The notes: generated by a model from the letters alone, not told the origin. Positions 33,698 to 44,225 are shown, numbered from the stretch's first letter. The stretch is DNA of 64,000 bases from Hymenopus coronatus (GCA_030762935.1 CM060883.1:30312501-30376500); one strand, 5' to 3'. Numbers and translations: made by a program.

Positions 33698-33852
33698 ACT
33701 GGTTGAGTGGTCAACGAGCTGACTTCTCACCCTGAGGACCCAGGTTCGATTACCGCTGGGCCGAGGATATTTTTCTTTAACCAGAATTATTTCATATTTG
33801 CCACAAAGTCTGAAAATGTGCATTAGAGAGTGAATGTGCGTGAGTTTCATGA
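33698..33852 (+). mobile_element. SINE5 copy
   Basis: Head TGGTTGAGTGGTCAACGAGC (box A side), CCCAGGTTCGATTACCGC (box B), then TTTTTCTTTAACCAGAATTA and GTCTGAAAATGTGCATTAG. Matches the minus copy at 24771-24926. The TG tail is short here. Confidence 0.8.
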
Positions 33853-34338
33853 TATAAACATCTAATGTGTTCCATTCATATGACTTTTTCTACATCTATG
33901 TAATAAATTATTGTAAAAACGTTTATTCTCCTATCTACTTCATGTTAATCGAGATATGGTCTTATTAGGTACTTGCTTCCTTACAAGTAGAAGGGAAATA
34001 AGGGAATACACTTGGCTTAAACGATAGTCAAATCTTTTAAAAGCTGGTTGCCATGTGGATGAAATTCATTTCTTTGTTCTGCCAGGAGTTAACAAATTAC
34101 CGTATGAGAAAAGTTTTAAAGTATTTTAAAACAGAAACCAATAAAAGCAATATCTCAAAAATGGCTAACTCCGCGAAAAAAACTGTACATGACATAAATT
34201 GTGTGTTTTACGGAGATCTACATTTTTGTGTGATCAATTTTTGTCTGTCTCTTACGGTTCTCGAGTTATGCAAAAATTCAACAAAATTCAACCAGAATGA
34301 AGTGCTCTTTAGATGCAATTCCTAGAAAATTAAAAATA

Positions 34339-35669
34339 CAGTACACTCCCGATTATCCGGTTTGCGGATTATCGTGTTTTAATGTCAACACACGTGTTTT
34401 TCGTTTCTCCGCCATCTCTTTTAGAAATTTCTTTTAACTTGCTTTGTTGACACACGCTGATTAACATCAGAAAAACTAAATTTGTTTTTAATTTACACGG
34501 AGCAGGCAGGCCGATAACTATGGAAAAGGTACTGTGTTATCACGCGGTGAACGTTTAAAAAAGGGAAATGACGCTTATTTCCACGCGACGGTTTTTATTT
34601 TTTTATTATTATTGCCGTTTACTAAAGAAAAACAATACCTAAGTACAGAAGTAGAATAAACTTCTGAATAAAGAATGCATGTTGAAGAAAACTTATGCGT
34701 TACACTTACATGACTTTCTCTAGCTACTCTACAAACTTCTCACAAAAGATAATTCTTCTTCCAAAGCCATGCTAATCGAGATAAACATTAGCAGAATTGT
34801 ATTACTTAGTTCCTTATAAGTAGAATGGAACTAAGGGAATGCACTAGGCTAAAGTGATAGTCAATGTTTTAAAACCTGTCGTTATGCGATTGTCATTGCA
34901 AATCGCTTCTTTGCTTGGCCAGGAGTAGAACAAAACAAGGAATACCTCGAAAATGGTAAGCTCCTCGAAAAAACAATATTTTACATAACTTTTTAACACG
35001 ATCTACATTTGATGTAAAGTAAGTTTTTGTCTATCTCTTACGGTTTACTAGTTATACCAAATTAAGCAAAATTCACCCATAATAAATAGGTCTTTAGAAG
35101 CTATACCCAGAAAATTCAAGATATACATTTTATTTGTGATAGATATGGCTTTAATATGTAGTATTTTAATCAAAATCGTTAGAGCCATTTTTAAGAAAAT
35201 CAACATTTAGAAAAACTTTCCATGTAAAGGGTAGTAAGGGTTAGGGGGATTTTCTTGGAAATCTTCGCGTCGCATCCTTGGAAGATGACACATTTAAATA
35301 CCAAGTTTGGTATTTACCCGTCTTTTCGTTTTTGAGCTATGCTCTCCACAGAAACACACACATACTCACAGACACACATACACACGGACCTGTTTCCGAA
35401 AATGCTTTTTTTGGATTCAGGGGGTCCTAAAACATGCATTTCTGGTGAAATCTCGACATCGAATTTTTGGGTGAAATACAATACTCCTCTATCCCTATGT
35501 ACATTGTAGATCCGGGACTAGAGAAAGTAAAAAGCTTATAAACGTAACTTCTTATTTACATATGTATATGTACCTTTAAAGCATTAAATTACCAGTTTCT
35601 CGATTATTCGCGTTTTTCGATTATTTGTGCTTCTCCCACACATTACCCCGGATAACCGAGAGTATACTG
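34339..35669. mobile_element. Pogo/Tigger-like non-autonomous DNA element
   Basis: The left end CAGTACACTCCCGATTATCC and the right end, read inverted, CAGTATACTCTCGGTTATCC match at 16 of 20 positions. TA lies on both sides (34337-34338 and 35670-35671), which in the undisturbed host Element A is a single TA. CAGT ends with GATTATCCGG-type TIRs and TA duplication are typical of pogo/Tigger elements of the Tc1/mariner superfamily. Without the nested Element A the element would be about 490 bp with no transposase frame, so it was mobilised in trans. Confidence 0.85.
34691..35533 (-). mobile_element. Element A copy nested in the pogo/Tigger-like element
   Basis: D end TATGCGTTACACTTACATGA and P end CCCTATGTACATTGTAGATC then TAGAGAAAGTAAAAAG. 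AC tract in two short blocks at 35354-35392. It shows Element A was still moving after the pogo-like element landed. Confidence 0.88.
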
Positions 35670-35884
35670 TATTTTAATCAAAATCGTTAGCCTTTTTGAG
35701 AAATAAAAGGTTTCCCAAATATTTCATGTAAAGGGTAGTATAGCTTAGGGGATTTGAAAATCTTCGTGTCGCATTCTTGAAAGACATAAACTTAATTACC
35801 AAGTTTTATATTTTACCGGCTTTTCGTTTTTGAGTTAGCAGGTCCACGGATATACAGAGTTTTTTTCTATTTTTTTAACTAATT

Positions 35885-36284
35885 CACTCAATGTCTTTAA
35901 CTTACAGTTGATATTAGTTGTTTCACAGGTTCACAGTTGTTTTTCGATGCATTACTTAGACCAATGTGTACTAGTAGTGACACGCCGCCACTGATATATT
36001 TATTCCGTGTACTTCATTATTTCCCTCTGACATTATTTTCTCCGTGTATTACAACAAGCATGTGCTTCCACTGTTATACAGTAGATGTACTTCAACTTCT
36101 GCATCAGCCAGTGTTTTTCCGTAGGTGTAGTAGTTATGTGCCGCCACTGACATTCAGTATATATATTTAATTTCTTCCCTGAAGCAATACTTTCTCCACG
36201 TTTTAAACGGGTAAGGCTGAGTAGTGGCGTGCCGCCAATTACATCTAGCACTTGCATTTTCTTCACTCCTTCAGCTAGCTACTT
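35885..36284 (+). repeat. Degenerate relatives of the 88-bp array
   Basis: Motifs of the 38.4-39.6 kb array recur in decayed form: GACACGCCGCCACTGATAT, TTTTCTCCGTGTATTACA, GTGCCGCCACTGACATTCA and GGGTAAGGCTGAGTAGTGG. Spacing is irregular. A 77-codon frame at 35937-36170 falls here and is not considered a gene. Confidence 0.55.
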
Positions 36285-36830
36285 CCTGTCACATATGTAC
36301 AATGTGCATAGTAGACCGAGAAGGTATTGTATTCCACATAAAATTGAATTTGAAATTACACCGGAAATACATGTTCTGAGAATCCCTAAATAAAAGAGCA
36401 TTATTAAAAAATATCCGTTGTGTGTGTGTGCGTGTGTGTGTGTGGACCGCATAGTATAAAAACGAACAGACCTTTAAATACTAAATTTGGTATTTAAGTT
36501 TATATCTTCCAAGGATGCAACACAAAGATTTTCAAGTAAATCCCCCCCTCACCCAAAACTACGCTTTACATGGAACACTTTTGAAACATTTTGTATTTAA
36601 TTTCTATTTTGCTTTACTCGTGGCCGTGCAAAGCTAACTCATTTTAATTATTTCACATAATGATCTGTTTGTTAAAAGATTTGACTATCACTTTATGCTA
36701 GTGTATTACTGTATTTTCCATCTATTTAGAAAGAATTTATAAACCCATTTCTGTTGCTGTTTATCCCTATTACCACGATGTTAAAAGAATAGAGCAAGTC
36801 ATCTGAATATATACTTTAGAATTTTTCTCT
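36285..36830 (+). mobile_element. Element A copy with internal deletion
   Basis: P end ATATGTACAATGTGCATAGT. GT tract 36419-36442. After GAACACTTTTGAAACATTTT it skips about 300 bp and resumes at GCAAAGCTAACTCATTTTAA, with a weak D end. Confidence 0.8.
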
Positions 36831-36839
36831 AATTATTGC

Positions 36840-37060
36840 ACAGGTAAAGAAGTGTTGTGACTTAGCTATGTCATCAAGTGCACGTATTTTTTCACTTCCC
36901 CAATCATAAGTGTCATGTTTTTCACGGTTAAAGAAGAGTGACACTACTGACATCCGTAATATGTATTTACATTCACTTCTACACCCAATGTTTTATCTAC
37001 GTATTTTTCAGGAAAGAAGAGTGGTAATATACACCACTGAGATGAAGAGTGTGTATGTTT
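36840..37060 (+). repeat. Second block of degenerate 88-bp-array relatives
   Basis: CACAGGTAAAGAAGTGTTGT, CGGTTAAAGAAGAGTGACAC and TTTTCAGGAAAGAAGAGTGG keep the CAGGTAAG-plus-GCCACTGAC theme at ~80-100-bp intervals. Confidence 0.45.
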
Positions 37061-37099
37061 CTGACTCAAAATGTTCTCTACATAATTCTATGGGTGGCA

Positions 37100-37240
37100 C
37101 GAAACAGGATATCTTAGGCGATTTCGTCTGTGGCCCGCATTCTGGAGATTATAGGTTCGCTCCCCGTGGCCGGTTTAACTGACACATCGGCTTTTCGGGG
37201 GTCTTATCCGGATCATCCAGTGAATGCTGTGTAGGTTTCT
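37100..37240 (+). mobile_element. SINE3-like head and tail
   Basis: GCGATTTCGTCTGTGGCCCG, GGAGATTATAGGTTCGCTCC parallels GCGGTTTCGTCAGTGGCCCG, GGAGGTTACGGATTCGATCC at about 51910-51965. A box-B-like GGTTCGCTCC is present. The 3' parts differ. Confidence 0.55.
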
Positions 37241-37795
37241 TACATCCCCTGAATTTCTTGTTCCTCCATGTAGCTTCCATTGTCATTTCATTCGTCCTTC
37301 ATCCCGTCGGTTTCTTTCAAGGTTGGAAATGTTGGCGATGGTGCTTGGTGCGGCGTGGCATGGGAAAAGGATCAACGTGACTGTCTCCATCCCCCGATTT
37401 TGGCTGGTTGCCGGAATGAGGACTACCTCTGGCGGTGGCGTTGGACCCTATGTGAGGCGGGGTCCACGGTCTGCCTGACTGTGGGTGTGTTTCAATCAGG
37501 AAACTGTAGGACCCTGTCGTTGCTATGTCGTCGTGCCTGGTGTATCCTTGTCTCATCCCCCCTCCCGGGAGCGTCACCTCGTGGGTGCTGACTCCCCTGA
37601 GTCCGTATTCTATTCCTATTCTACGAGTGGCAGGAACCATCAATAACAGACTGAAGGAGGAGCAGTTAACACATCGCTGACTCCCGGTTTTAGGTAACTC
37701 AACTAAAGGTATCGTCTCTAATAGACCTTAGCGCTTCGCCAGTTCCTCTGCTTGTATGCTTTATCCATGTTTGATAGATAAGACAAACGTGTGGG
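37241..37795. other. GC-rich island, no gene recognised
   Basis: Composition shifts to GC-rich (for instance GGCGGTGGCGTTGGACCC), unlike the flanks. Frames of 84-108 codons are open on both strands, typical of GC-rich noncoding sequence with few stops. No conserved motif seen. Confidence 0.45.
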
Positions 37796-38063
37796 GTCGC
37801 CCTCCGTGGTGTAATGGTTACAATGCTAACTTCATACACCCAAGGCCGCGGATTCAAACCCGGAGGAGGACGATGAATTTTTTCGGGCGTAAAAATCCTT
37901 AGCATGGCTTCCTTTGGAAGGGAAGTAAAGCCGTGGGTCTCGTGTCGTAGATTTACGGACGTAAAAGAACCTCAAGCCTGATAGAGAGTCCTCTGTGCAA
38001 AATTAAGCGGTCTTTCACACTGAGAACACAGCAGTTAAAGAGCGTCCATAAATAAAAAAAAAT
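37796..38063 (+). mobile_element. SINE1 copy, full length
   Basis: The clearest copy: CCCTCCGTGGTGTAATGGTT (box A), GGATTCAAACCCGG (box B), TTTTTTCGGGCGTAAAAATC, TTCCTTTGGAAGGGAAGTAA, CTCAAGCCTGATAGAGAGTC, AAAGAGCGTCCATAAATAAA tail. About 25 bases of the GAATGGGACGCTGAGAAC block are missing. Confidence 0.92.
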
Positions 38064-38099
38064 ACATCACTGAGAGCTTCCTTAACAAGTGTCTCTTCA

Positions 38100-38348
38100 A
38101 TTTTTTTTTTGGGTAGTGTTTAACGCCCGCTTTAACTACTAATGGCACCGCAGGCGGTGACACTGATGATACATGAATGATGATGGAGCACCGGTGGAAT
38201 GCGATGGCGGGGGAAACCGGAGTACCCGGAGAAAACCCGCCCCAGCGCCGTTTTGTCAACCACAAATCTCACATGCGGTTGCTTGGGATCGAACCCCGAC
38301 CGTCTAGGTAAGAGTCGAGTGGTCTAACCACTTGGCCACGGCGCGGCC
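38100..38348 (-). mobile_element. SINE2 copy, full length
   Basis: The best SINE2: minus strand GGCCGCGCCGTGGCCAAGTG, GTTAGACCACTCGACTCTTA (tRNA-like D/anticodon region), GGGGTTCGATCCCAAGC (box B), GGGCGGGTTTTCTCCGGG, CCTGCGGTGCCATTAGTAGT, GGGCGTTAAACACTACCC and A tail. Confidence 0.92.
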
Positions 38349-38399
38349 TGTCTCTTCTATGCTCAGATAAGACAAAACTTCGAGGAGTTGCTACTAAGA

Positions 38400-39640
38400 G
38401 CACTTTACTGATTCACTGCCTCTTCTTTTAGTGCTTTCTCCATGTATTTCTTTGGAGCCACCACTAATTGTTGCTACTTCTATTAGTGTTTTCTGTATGC
38501 ATTTCTCAGGTAAGCCAGGCATTTTATGAACCGCCACTGACATCACTTTGCTGACTCACCGCTTCTTCTTCTTCTAGTGCTTTCTCAATGTATTTCTCAG
38601 GTAAGGCAGAAACTTGAGAGGCCGCCACTGCCAGCACTTTGCTGACTCAGCGCTTCTGCTTCTAGTGCTTTCTCTATGTATTTCTCAGGAAAGGCAGAAC
38701 CTCGAGAAGCCGCCACTGCCAGCGCTTTGCTGACTCGCCGCTTCTTCTTCTAGTGCTTTCTCAATGTATTTCTCAGGTAAGGCAGAGTCTTGAGAAGCCG
38801 CCACTGCCAGCGCTTTGCTGACTCGCCGCTTCTTCTTCTAGTGCTTTCTCAATGTATTTCTCAGGTAAGACAGAGTCTTGAGAAGCCGCCACTGACAGCT
38901 CTTTGCTGACTCGCCGCTTCTTCTTCTTCTAGTGTTTTCTTCATGTATTTCTTTGGAGCCACCACTAATTGTTGCTACTTCTATTAGTGTTTTCTGTATG
39001 CATTTCTCAGGTAAGCCAGGCATTTTATGAACCGCCACTGACATCACTTTGCTGACTCACCGCTTCTTCTTCTTCTAGTGCTTTCTCAATGTATTTCTCA
39101 GGTAAGGCAGAAACTTGAGAGGCCGCCACTGCCAGCACTTTGCTGACTCAGCGCTTCTGCTTCTAGTGCTTTCTCTATGTATTTCTCAGGAAAGGCAGAA
39201 CCTCGAGAAGCCGCCACTGCCAGCGCTTTGCTGACTCGCCGCTTCTTCTTCTAGTGCTTTCTCAATGTATTTCTCAGGTAAGGCAGAGTCTTGAGAAGCC
39301 GCCACTGCCAGCGCTTTGCTGACTCGCCGCTTCTTCTTCTAGTGCTTTCTCAATGTATTTCTCAGGTAAGACAGAGTCTTGAGAAGCCGCCACTGACAGC
39401 TCTTTGCTGACTCGCCGCTTCTTCTTCTTCTAGTGTTTTCTTCTTCTAGTGCTTTCTCAATGTATTTCTCAGGTAAGACAGAGTCTTGAGAAGCCGCCAC
39501 TGACAGCGCTTTGCTGACTCACCGCTTCTGCTTCTAGTGCTTTCTCTATGTATTTCTCAGGTAAGGCAGAGATGTGATTGCACCGCCAGCCAGCACTTCG
39601 CTGACTAACCGCTTCTTCAGCCCGCTGCCTTTTCTCTATG
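38400..39640 (+). repeat. 88-bp tandem array with splice-signal-like units
   Basis: About 14 units. Measured spacing is 88 bp (38727 to 38815). A typical unit reads TTTGCTGACTCGCC, GCTTCTTCTTCTAG, then the 23 bases 38754-38776 (TGCTTTCTCAATGTATTTCT plus CAG), then GTAAGGCAGAGTCTTGAG and GAAGCCGCCACTGCCAGC. Thus each unit has a branch-site-like CTGAC, a pyrimidine tract ending in TAG and a CAG/GTAAGG donor. Some units have a broken donor (CAG/GAAAGG near 38687). A 501-bp block is duplicated: 38441-38941 and 38942-39442. Confidence 0.92.
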
Positions 39641-40020
39641 TGGCACAGGTCACAAGTGGCACTTGAGTCGAGCTGCAGCGCGTCCTCGTTAAAACTAATC
39701 CGGATTTCCTTTTAATCCTGATTAACTTTTGCTTAAAGGCACATGATAAACCACTTTCGAATCAAGGCTTGCTGCCTACTTTCCTCGTACCATCCAGAGG
39801 AATAGAATTTATAACAGTGCTGCATGCCACAGACAAGTGAAAGTTTTTCTCCTGCGGCGGTATAATTTCACCTCCAATTGTAACTGGAGAGAACACGGAG
39901 CCCAAGTTATACTTATTTTGATTATTTTTGGAATAAAATAATGAACCTCAATATATCGATAAATCGCTGTTATGAATCATCAAGGTAAAAAAGAAATAAA
40001 AATGGAGAAGCATAGTCAAA
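39641..40020. other. No gene recognised
   Basis: Unique-looking sequence after the array. No family or frame identified. Confidence 0.5.
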
Positions 40021-40279
40021 TCTTTAAACATGAATCGCTCTTATGTTGCATATGTGACATTTGAAAAATTCACAGTATGCAATATATCCTATTTAAATTT
40101 ACACAAGTTATCTTACACAATAATAGTGATATTTTGACATGTATTAAAATTAAACTTACATGGCTATTAAAATAATAATATTTTGATGTCTAGATTCATT
40201 GTTATAATAAACCTGGGCCTGGAGATGTTTTTTTAAAAATATTCACATACCAACAAAGTTTTAAAGAATATGAGTTTAC

Positions 40280-41080
40280 ATTTAGATCTGTCATGTTATA
40301 TTTTTATATTAGCCCTAGTTGATGGAGAAAATAATTACTTTCTAAAACATCACGATTTCTCAAAAGTTGATAATTCAATTATAAAAGTTGGACCATTATT
40401 TTGAAAAAGCATTATGACCATTTTCTTTAATGTGTCTATTAAAGAAAGTTTTGAAACAAATTAGTGAAAAATTGCATCGCGTGGAATATTTTGAGTATAA
40501 AAAAATGTTGGAAAATGTTTGGGAGAAAATAAGTTTTAAAAGCCCGCCTGTGTAGTGTCGGTGATAACATGTCTGCCTCACATTCAAAAGGTTGTGATTT
40601 CGAATCTAGCTTAGGATGAGTTATCCGGATAAGGGTTTTTTCGGGGTCTTCCCTTAACCAGAGAAGACGAATGTCGAGTAACCTTTAGCTCCAATGACCC
40701 CAAGATCATTTGAGTATCATTTCAGCAATTTCATTCATGTCCGATATGACCAACCAGGTTAAAGGATGTTAAACTAACTAAAAAAATTAAAGTTTTAAAC
40801 TTTGGAGTGCTTATTAATAAATATGCGCCTACTCAATTATAGCTTCCATTAATTTGAGGTTAAAGTGCGCCAAATATGAGAAACTATATATTTTCTTAAA
40901 GTAGAGAATTCACATTATATTATCAAAATTATTTTTTTGTTTTTAATTTTTCACAATTTTGGTCAAATTTCACCGATGCATCACCTTAAAAAGTACTCTT
41001 TCCATGGCAACCCCAAGAAACAAAAATGAATCCCAAATCTGCAAATAAAAGAATAAAAGAAAAGAATTTCGCGTTTTATA
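40280..41080 (+). repeat. Repeat D, copy split by SINE4
   Basis: AAACAAATTAGTGAAAAATT, GGAATATTTTGAGTATAAAA, GGGAGAAAATAAGTTTTAAA and, beyond the SINE4, GTGCTTATTAATAAATATGC and GAAACTATATATTTTCTTAA follow the same order as the reverse complement of 62260-62640. Family unknown. The sequence before about 40380 and after about 40920 diverges. Confidence 0.7.
40541..40789 (+). mobile_element. SINE4 copy, short form with perfect target duplication
   Basis: Head AGCCCGCCTGTGTAGTGTCG, GTGATTTCGAATCTAGC (box-B-like), GTTATCCGGATAAGGGTTTT, CGGGGTCTTCCC, GATCATTTGAGTATCATTTC, CCAACCAGGTTAAAGGATG and a short A tail. AAGTTTTAAA occurs at 40531-40540 and again at 40790-40799, and occurs only once (as AAGATTTAAA) in the unoccupied Repeat D copy near 62390. 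Confidence 0.93.
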
Positions 41081-41084
41081 GAGT

Positions 41085-41520
41085 AGTATGTTTTCGTCTA
41101 ATGTTGAACTTCAAAAGTTATATGTATAATATTAGAAATTGCATCCGAATAAAGAAGGTTTAAGGCTATTCCCAGAAAATTCAAAATATATATTTTATTT
41201 GTTATATAAATATCTTTATTATATGTTATTTTAATCAATATCATTAGAGCTGTTTTGAGAATTTGGAAAGTTCAAAAGTCTTACATTTAAAGGTAGAATA
41301 TACTATACTTAACTACCAAATTTGGTGTTTAGCGGTCTTTTCGTTCTGAGATATGCTGTCTAAACACACGCTGACCTTTTTCCTAAAAACACTTTCCTTT
41401 TTTTTTATTCAGGGATCCTCAAAACATGTTTCCGGTGAATTCCGGTCTCGAACTTTTGAGTGGAATACAATACCTACTCTATTTACTACGCACTGTACAT
41501 ACTCGCTAGAGAAAATAAAA
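41085..41520 (-). mobile_element. Element A copy, D half missing
   Basis: It begins near TTTTCGTCTAATGTTGAACT. Blocks GGCTATTCCCAGAAAATTCA to CATTAGAGCTGTTTTGAG are typical. P end ACTACGCACTGTACATACTC is decayed. GT tract lost. Confidence 0.82.
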
Positions 41521-42607
41521 TTGAGATTGTTCTATAAGTTAATTTGGGTGCTTAAAGTTGAGAGCTATACTTTTGCAGGTACTGGGCACCCAGTGTGCTT
41601 GTAATTAATCCTATAGATTGACGGAGAGTTCAGCGAAACCATAGGACAGTCAGTTATTGTTCACGAAGCCGTTTGCTTCTTTATATGTGCACTGGTGTGT
41701 CATTTCAGACGTACCTCATGGCAAATATGGGTAGTGCAACGACGCTGTTACAAGTGAAATGGAGTAGTGAGAATTAGAAATTCTGCTGAAGACTTGGTAG
41801 AATTTTAAAACATGTGACAGTATATTAGCCCGTTGTGTATTTTATTAGTTTAATTAATATTTTTGCATAGGTTACTTTCTTTGTTAATGCTAGTAATACA
41901 ATTGCCTTTATAGAGTAAGATTTTTAGCGCATCAGAGACATAAGTAACGGTAATTTTTCAGAAAGGTTTGTCCCCTAAAAGTTAGCAGCTCGGGACGTTT
42001 TCATTATACAGAGCGGTCACGTGAGTCGAATACAAATAACTTACAAAGTTAATCGTGTGGCAACGTTATTTTCACACTTCTTTTTAGCTAATTAGGAATG
42101 AGTTCAATATTGAAGATTTTAGGTATTTAAGCGATACGCTTACAAGAAATTAGATTGTTATTACTGTTGCTGTTACTGCTTATTCTTCGTGATAGACGCG
42201 TGATGCTGAACGCGGTACGTTGTAGTACGTGAACGCGGCGGTGTAAGTGCCTAAGTAATGTGATATTACTTCGCGAGATATTGTAGTTATTGAGCGAGTT
42301 GATTTGTCGCGGTTATTACCAGTGACCGTCGAAAACAAGAACTTAGTAAACGGCAGAAAAAAGCACTAGTTATTAATATTTCTACGTCTTCAAGAATTAT
42401 CTTCATGAATTACATGTCGGGAGTCGCTCGTAGTATTAGTGCCTCAACATGCAACAAAAGTGAATAAAAGCATTAATTCAGTGGAATCTCAAGTGAAGTA
42501 CTTCTATTTTAAGTCTACCCCGTGTTACATACCCCAGTCATTCTTTCTGCCCTCAGTGAGAATCAACTTGTGTTCTACATGGACGAGCAGAGCCGGCTCA
42601 TTAAAGG
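41521..42607. other. No gene recognised
   Basis: About 1.1 kb of unique-looking sequence including a slightly GC-richer part near 42190-42320. No protein frame above 71 codons and no repeat family seen. Confidence 0.5.
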
Positions 42608-42925
42608 ATGTTTTATGTTATATACATTTTTTTCGTCGAGTTGATTGTTTTTGACATATTCCTTGTTATAAGTTTCAGCTTTAAAAAAATTATACTTTTC
42701 TCATACAAAGGAACTTCAGTCACATAACAGCCAGCTTTTGACTATGACTTTAACCTATAGTACTCCCTTATTTCGCTTCTACTTACAAGGAAGCAAGTAA
42801 TAAAGGCTATTTCTGCAAATTTTATCTCGATTAGCATGAAGTAAATGGAAGCATTAGCTTTTTAACAATAATTAGTTGCACAGATGTAGAGAAAGTCATG
42901 TGAATGGAACTCATCAGATTTTTTT
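42608..42925 (+). mobile_element. Element A copy, P half missing
   Basis: It starts at ATGTTATATACATTTTTTTC and reaches D end GAATGGAACTCATCAGATTT. Confidence 0.88.
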
Positions 42926-42932
42926 TCGGTCC

Positions 42933-42968
42933 CAGCAGTGTCCGTTTAAGAGAAGTTTCACTGTATTT
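42933..42968. repeat. Possible solo terminal repeat of a TA transposon
   Basis: Read on the minus strand this is CAGTGAAACTTCTCTTAAAC then GGACACTG, next to TA. CAGTGAAAC ends are seen in pogo/Tigger-like elements. No partner end is visible nearby, so this is weak. Confidence 0.3.
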
Positions 42969-42969
42969 T

Positions 42970-43172
42970 GATATAGCTGACAATTGGCTGAAGGCGGTTC
43001 TTGTAAAACCTCTGGAAAACGAGGCATCTCTCTTTCTCTCTGGAATACCAATGAACGCCTCCGTATACGAAACTAATTTAATGTTTATGATGCACTCTCC
43101 CTCTTCCGCAAGCAGCTCCTGGCCCTTTACCAAGAAAATATCATAACCATGGTAATCAGCGCTACAGAGCAA
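42970..43172 (-). CDS. Unrecognised open frame, possible exon fragment
   Basis: The minus frame 42831-43172 is 113 codons, but its last third is translated from Element A and from the CAGTGAAAC repeat. The first ~70 residues (MLCSADYHGYDIFLVKGQEL start, ...ELLAEEGECIIN..., ...GIPERKRDASFSRGFTR...) lie in non-repeat DNA with balanced composition. TTGCTCTGTAG at about 43165-43175 (minus strand) could be an acceptor site. I do not recognise a family and chance cannot be excluded. Confidence 0.2.
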
Positions 43173-43387
43173 TTAAAGTGGCGTTTTGAGACGAGAAGCT
43201 GTTTCGTAAAGAGCCAGCATTCCCTTTTAGTTAATTACCTTTTCGGGTTCCTCACAGCACAGATATCTTGTTTTACACTCTATGCAACTGCCTGTGATGA
43301 TTGACAACTGAGCCACGTTCAGCACTTGTAGCCATAAAACTGTCAAACGTGAAATTTAATTATCCAAGGAAGATTTGATTTTCAACG
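43173..43387. other. No gene recognised
   Basis: Short unique-looking spacer. Confidence 0.5.
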
Positions 43388-44192
43388 CATTTTTTTTACT
43401 TTCTCTACACATACCTACTAGATACATAGTGTACAGAGAAGCTATTATGATGCTCTAAAAATCGATGTGATGATTTCAATGGTAATAGGTTTGGAAGTCC
43501 CCTGAATCCTAAAAAACATTTTTAGAAAAATTTCTGTTTGTGTCTGGTGTGTGTGTGTGCCTGTGGACAGCACAGCTAAGAAACGAAAAGATCGATAAAT
43601 ACCAAACTTGGTATTTAAGTTTTGTTTCTTCCAAAGAAGTGATACGAAGATTTTCAAGAAAATGCCTCCACACCAAATTACTATTTACACGGAAAAATAC
43701 CTGTTTTACTTTCTCAAAAATGGCGAAAATGATTTTTATGAAAATACCGTACATTAAAGCTATTTATATCTCATATCAAATGTATATCTTGAATTTTCAG
43801 GGAAGGGCCTTTAAAGGCCAAAAACTTACCGCAAAAAAAATGTAGAGGACATTAAAACGCACAATTTATGTTATATACATTTTTTTCGTGGAGTTGATCG
43901 TTTTTGAGATATTCCTTGTTATTAGTTTCAGCTTTGAAAATCTTAGGAATTTGCCAACTCCTATCCATACAAACAAAGGAACTTCAGTCACATAGCAACC
44001 AGGTTTAGACTATCACTTTAACCTATAGTACTCCCTTATTTCGCTTCTACTTACAAGGAATCAAGTAATAAGAATATTTCTGCCATTTTTTTCTCAATTA
44101 GCATGTAGTAAATAGAAGCATTAGCTTTTTAACAATAGTTTGTTGCAGATATATAGAGAAAGTTATGTGAATGGAACACATCACATTTTTAA
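43388..44192 (+). mobile_element. Element A copy, complete
   Basis: P end ACACATACCTACTAGATACA is variant (centre changed, palindrome weakened). D end GTGAATGGAACACATCACAT. GT tract GTGTGTGTGTGCC. Confidence 0.9.
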
Positions 44193-44225
44193 AAATGCAA
44201 TAACTAAGTCAAAAATGCATCGGAA

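Larger units (their letters stand above)
33858..35880 (-). mobile_element. Element A copy split by a pogo/Tigger-like element
   Basis: D end CTAATGTGTTCCATTCATAT, left part to 34338 (GAAAATTAAAAATA). The right part starts at 35670 (TATTTTAATCAAAATCGTTA) and runs to about 35880, where the P end is lost (ATCCGATATACAGAG-like decay). The two parts join without loss in the middle block when 34339-35669 and one TA are taken out. Confidence 0.85.

Noticed and set aside
37317..37643. 108-codon minus and 84-103-codon plus frames
   Set aside because: They overlap on both strands in a GC-rich block where stops are rare, and they show no family motif.
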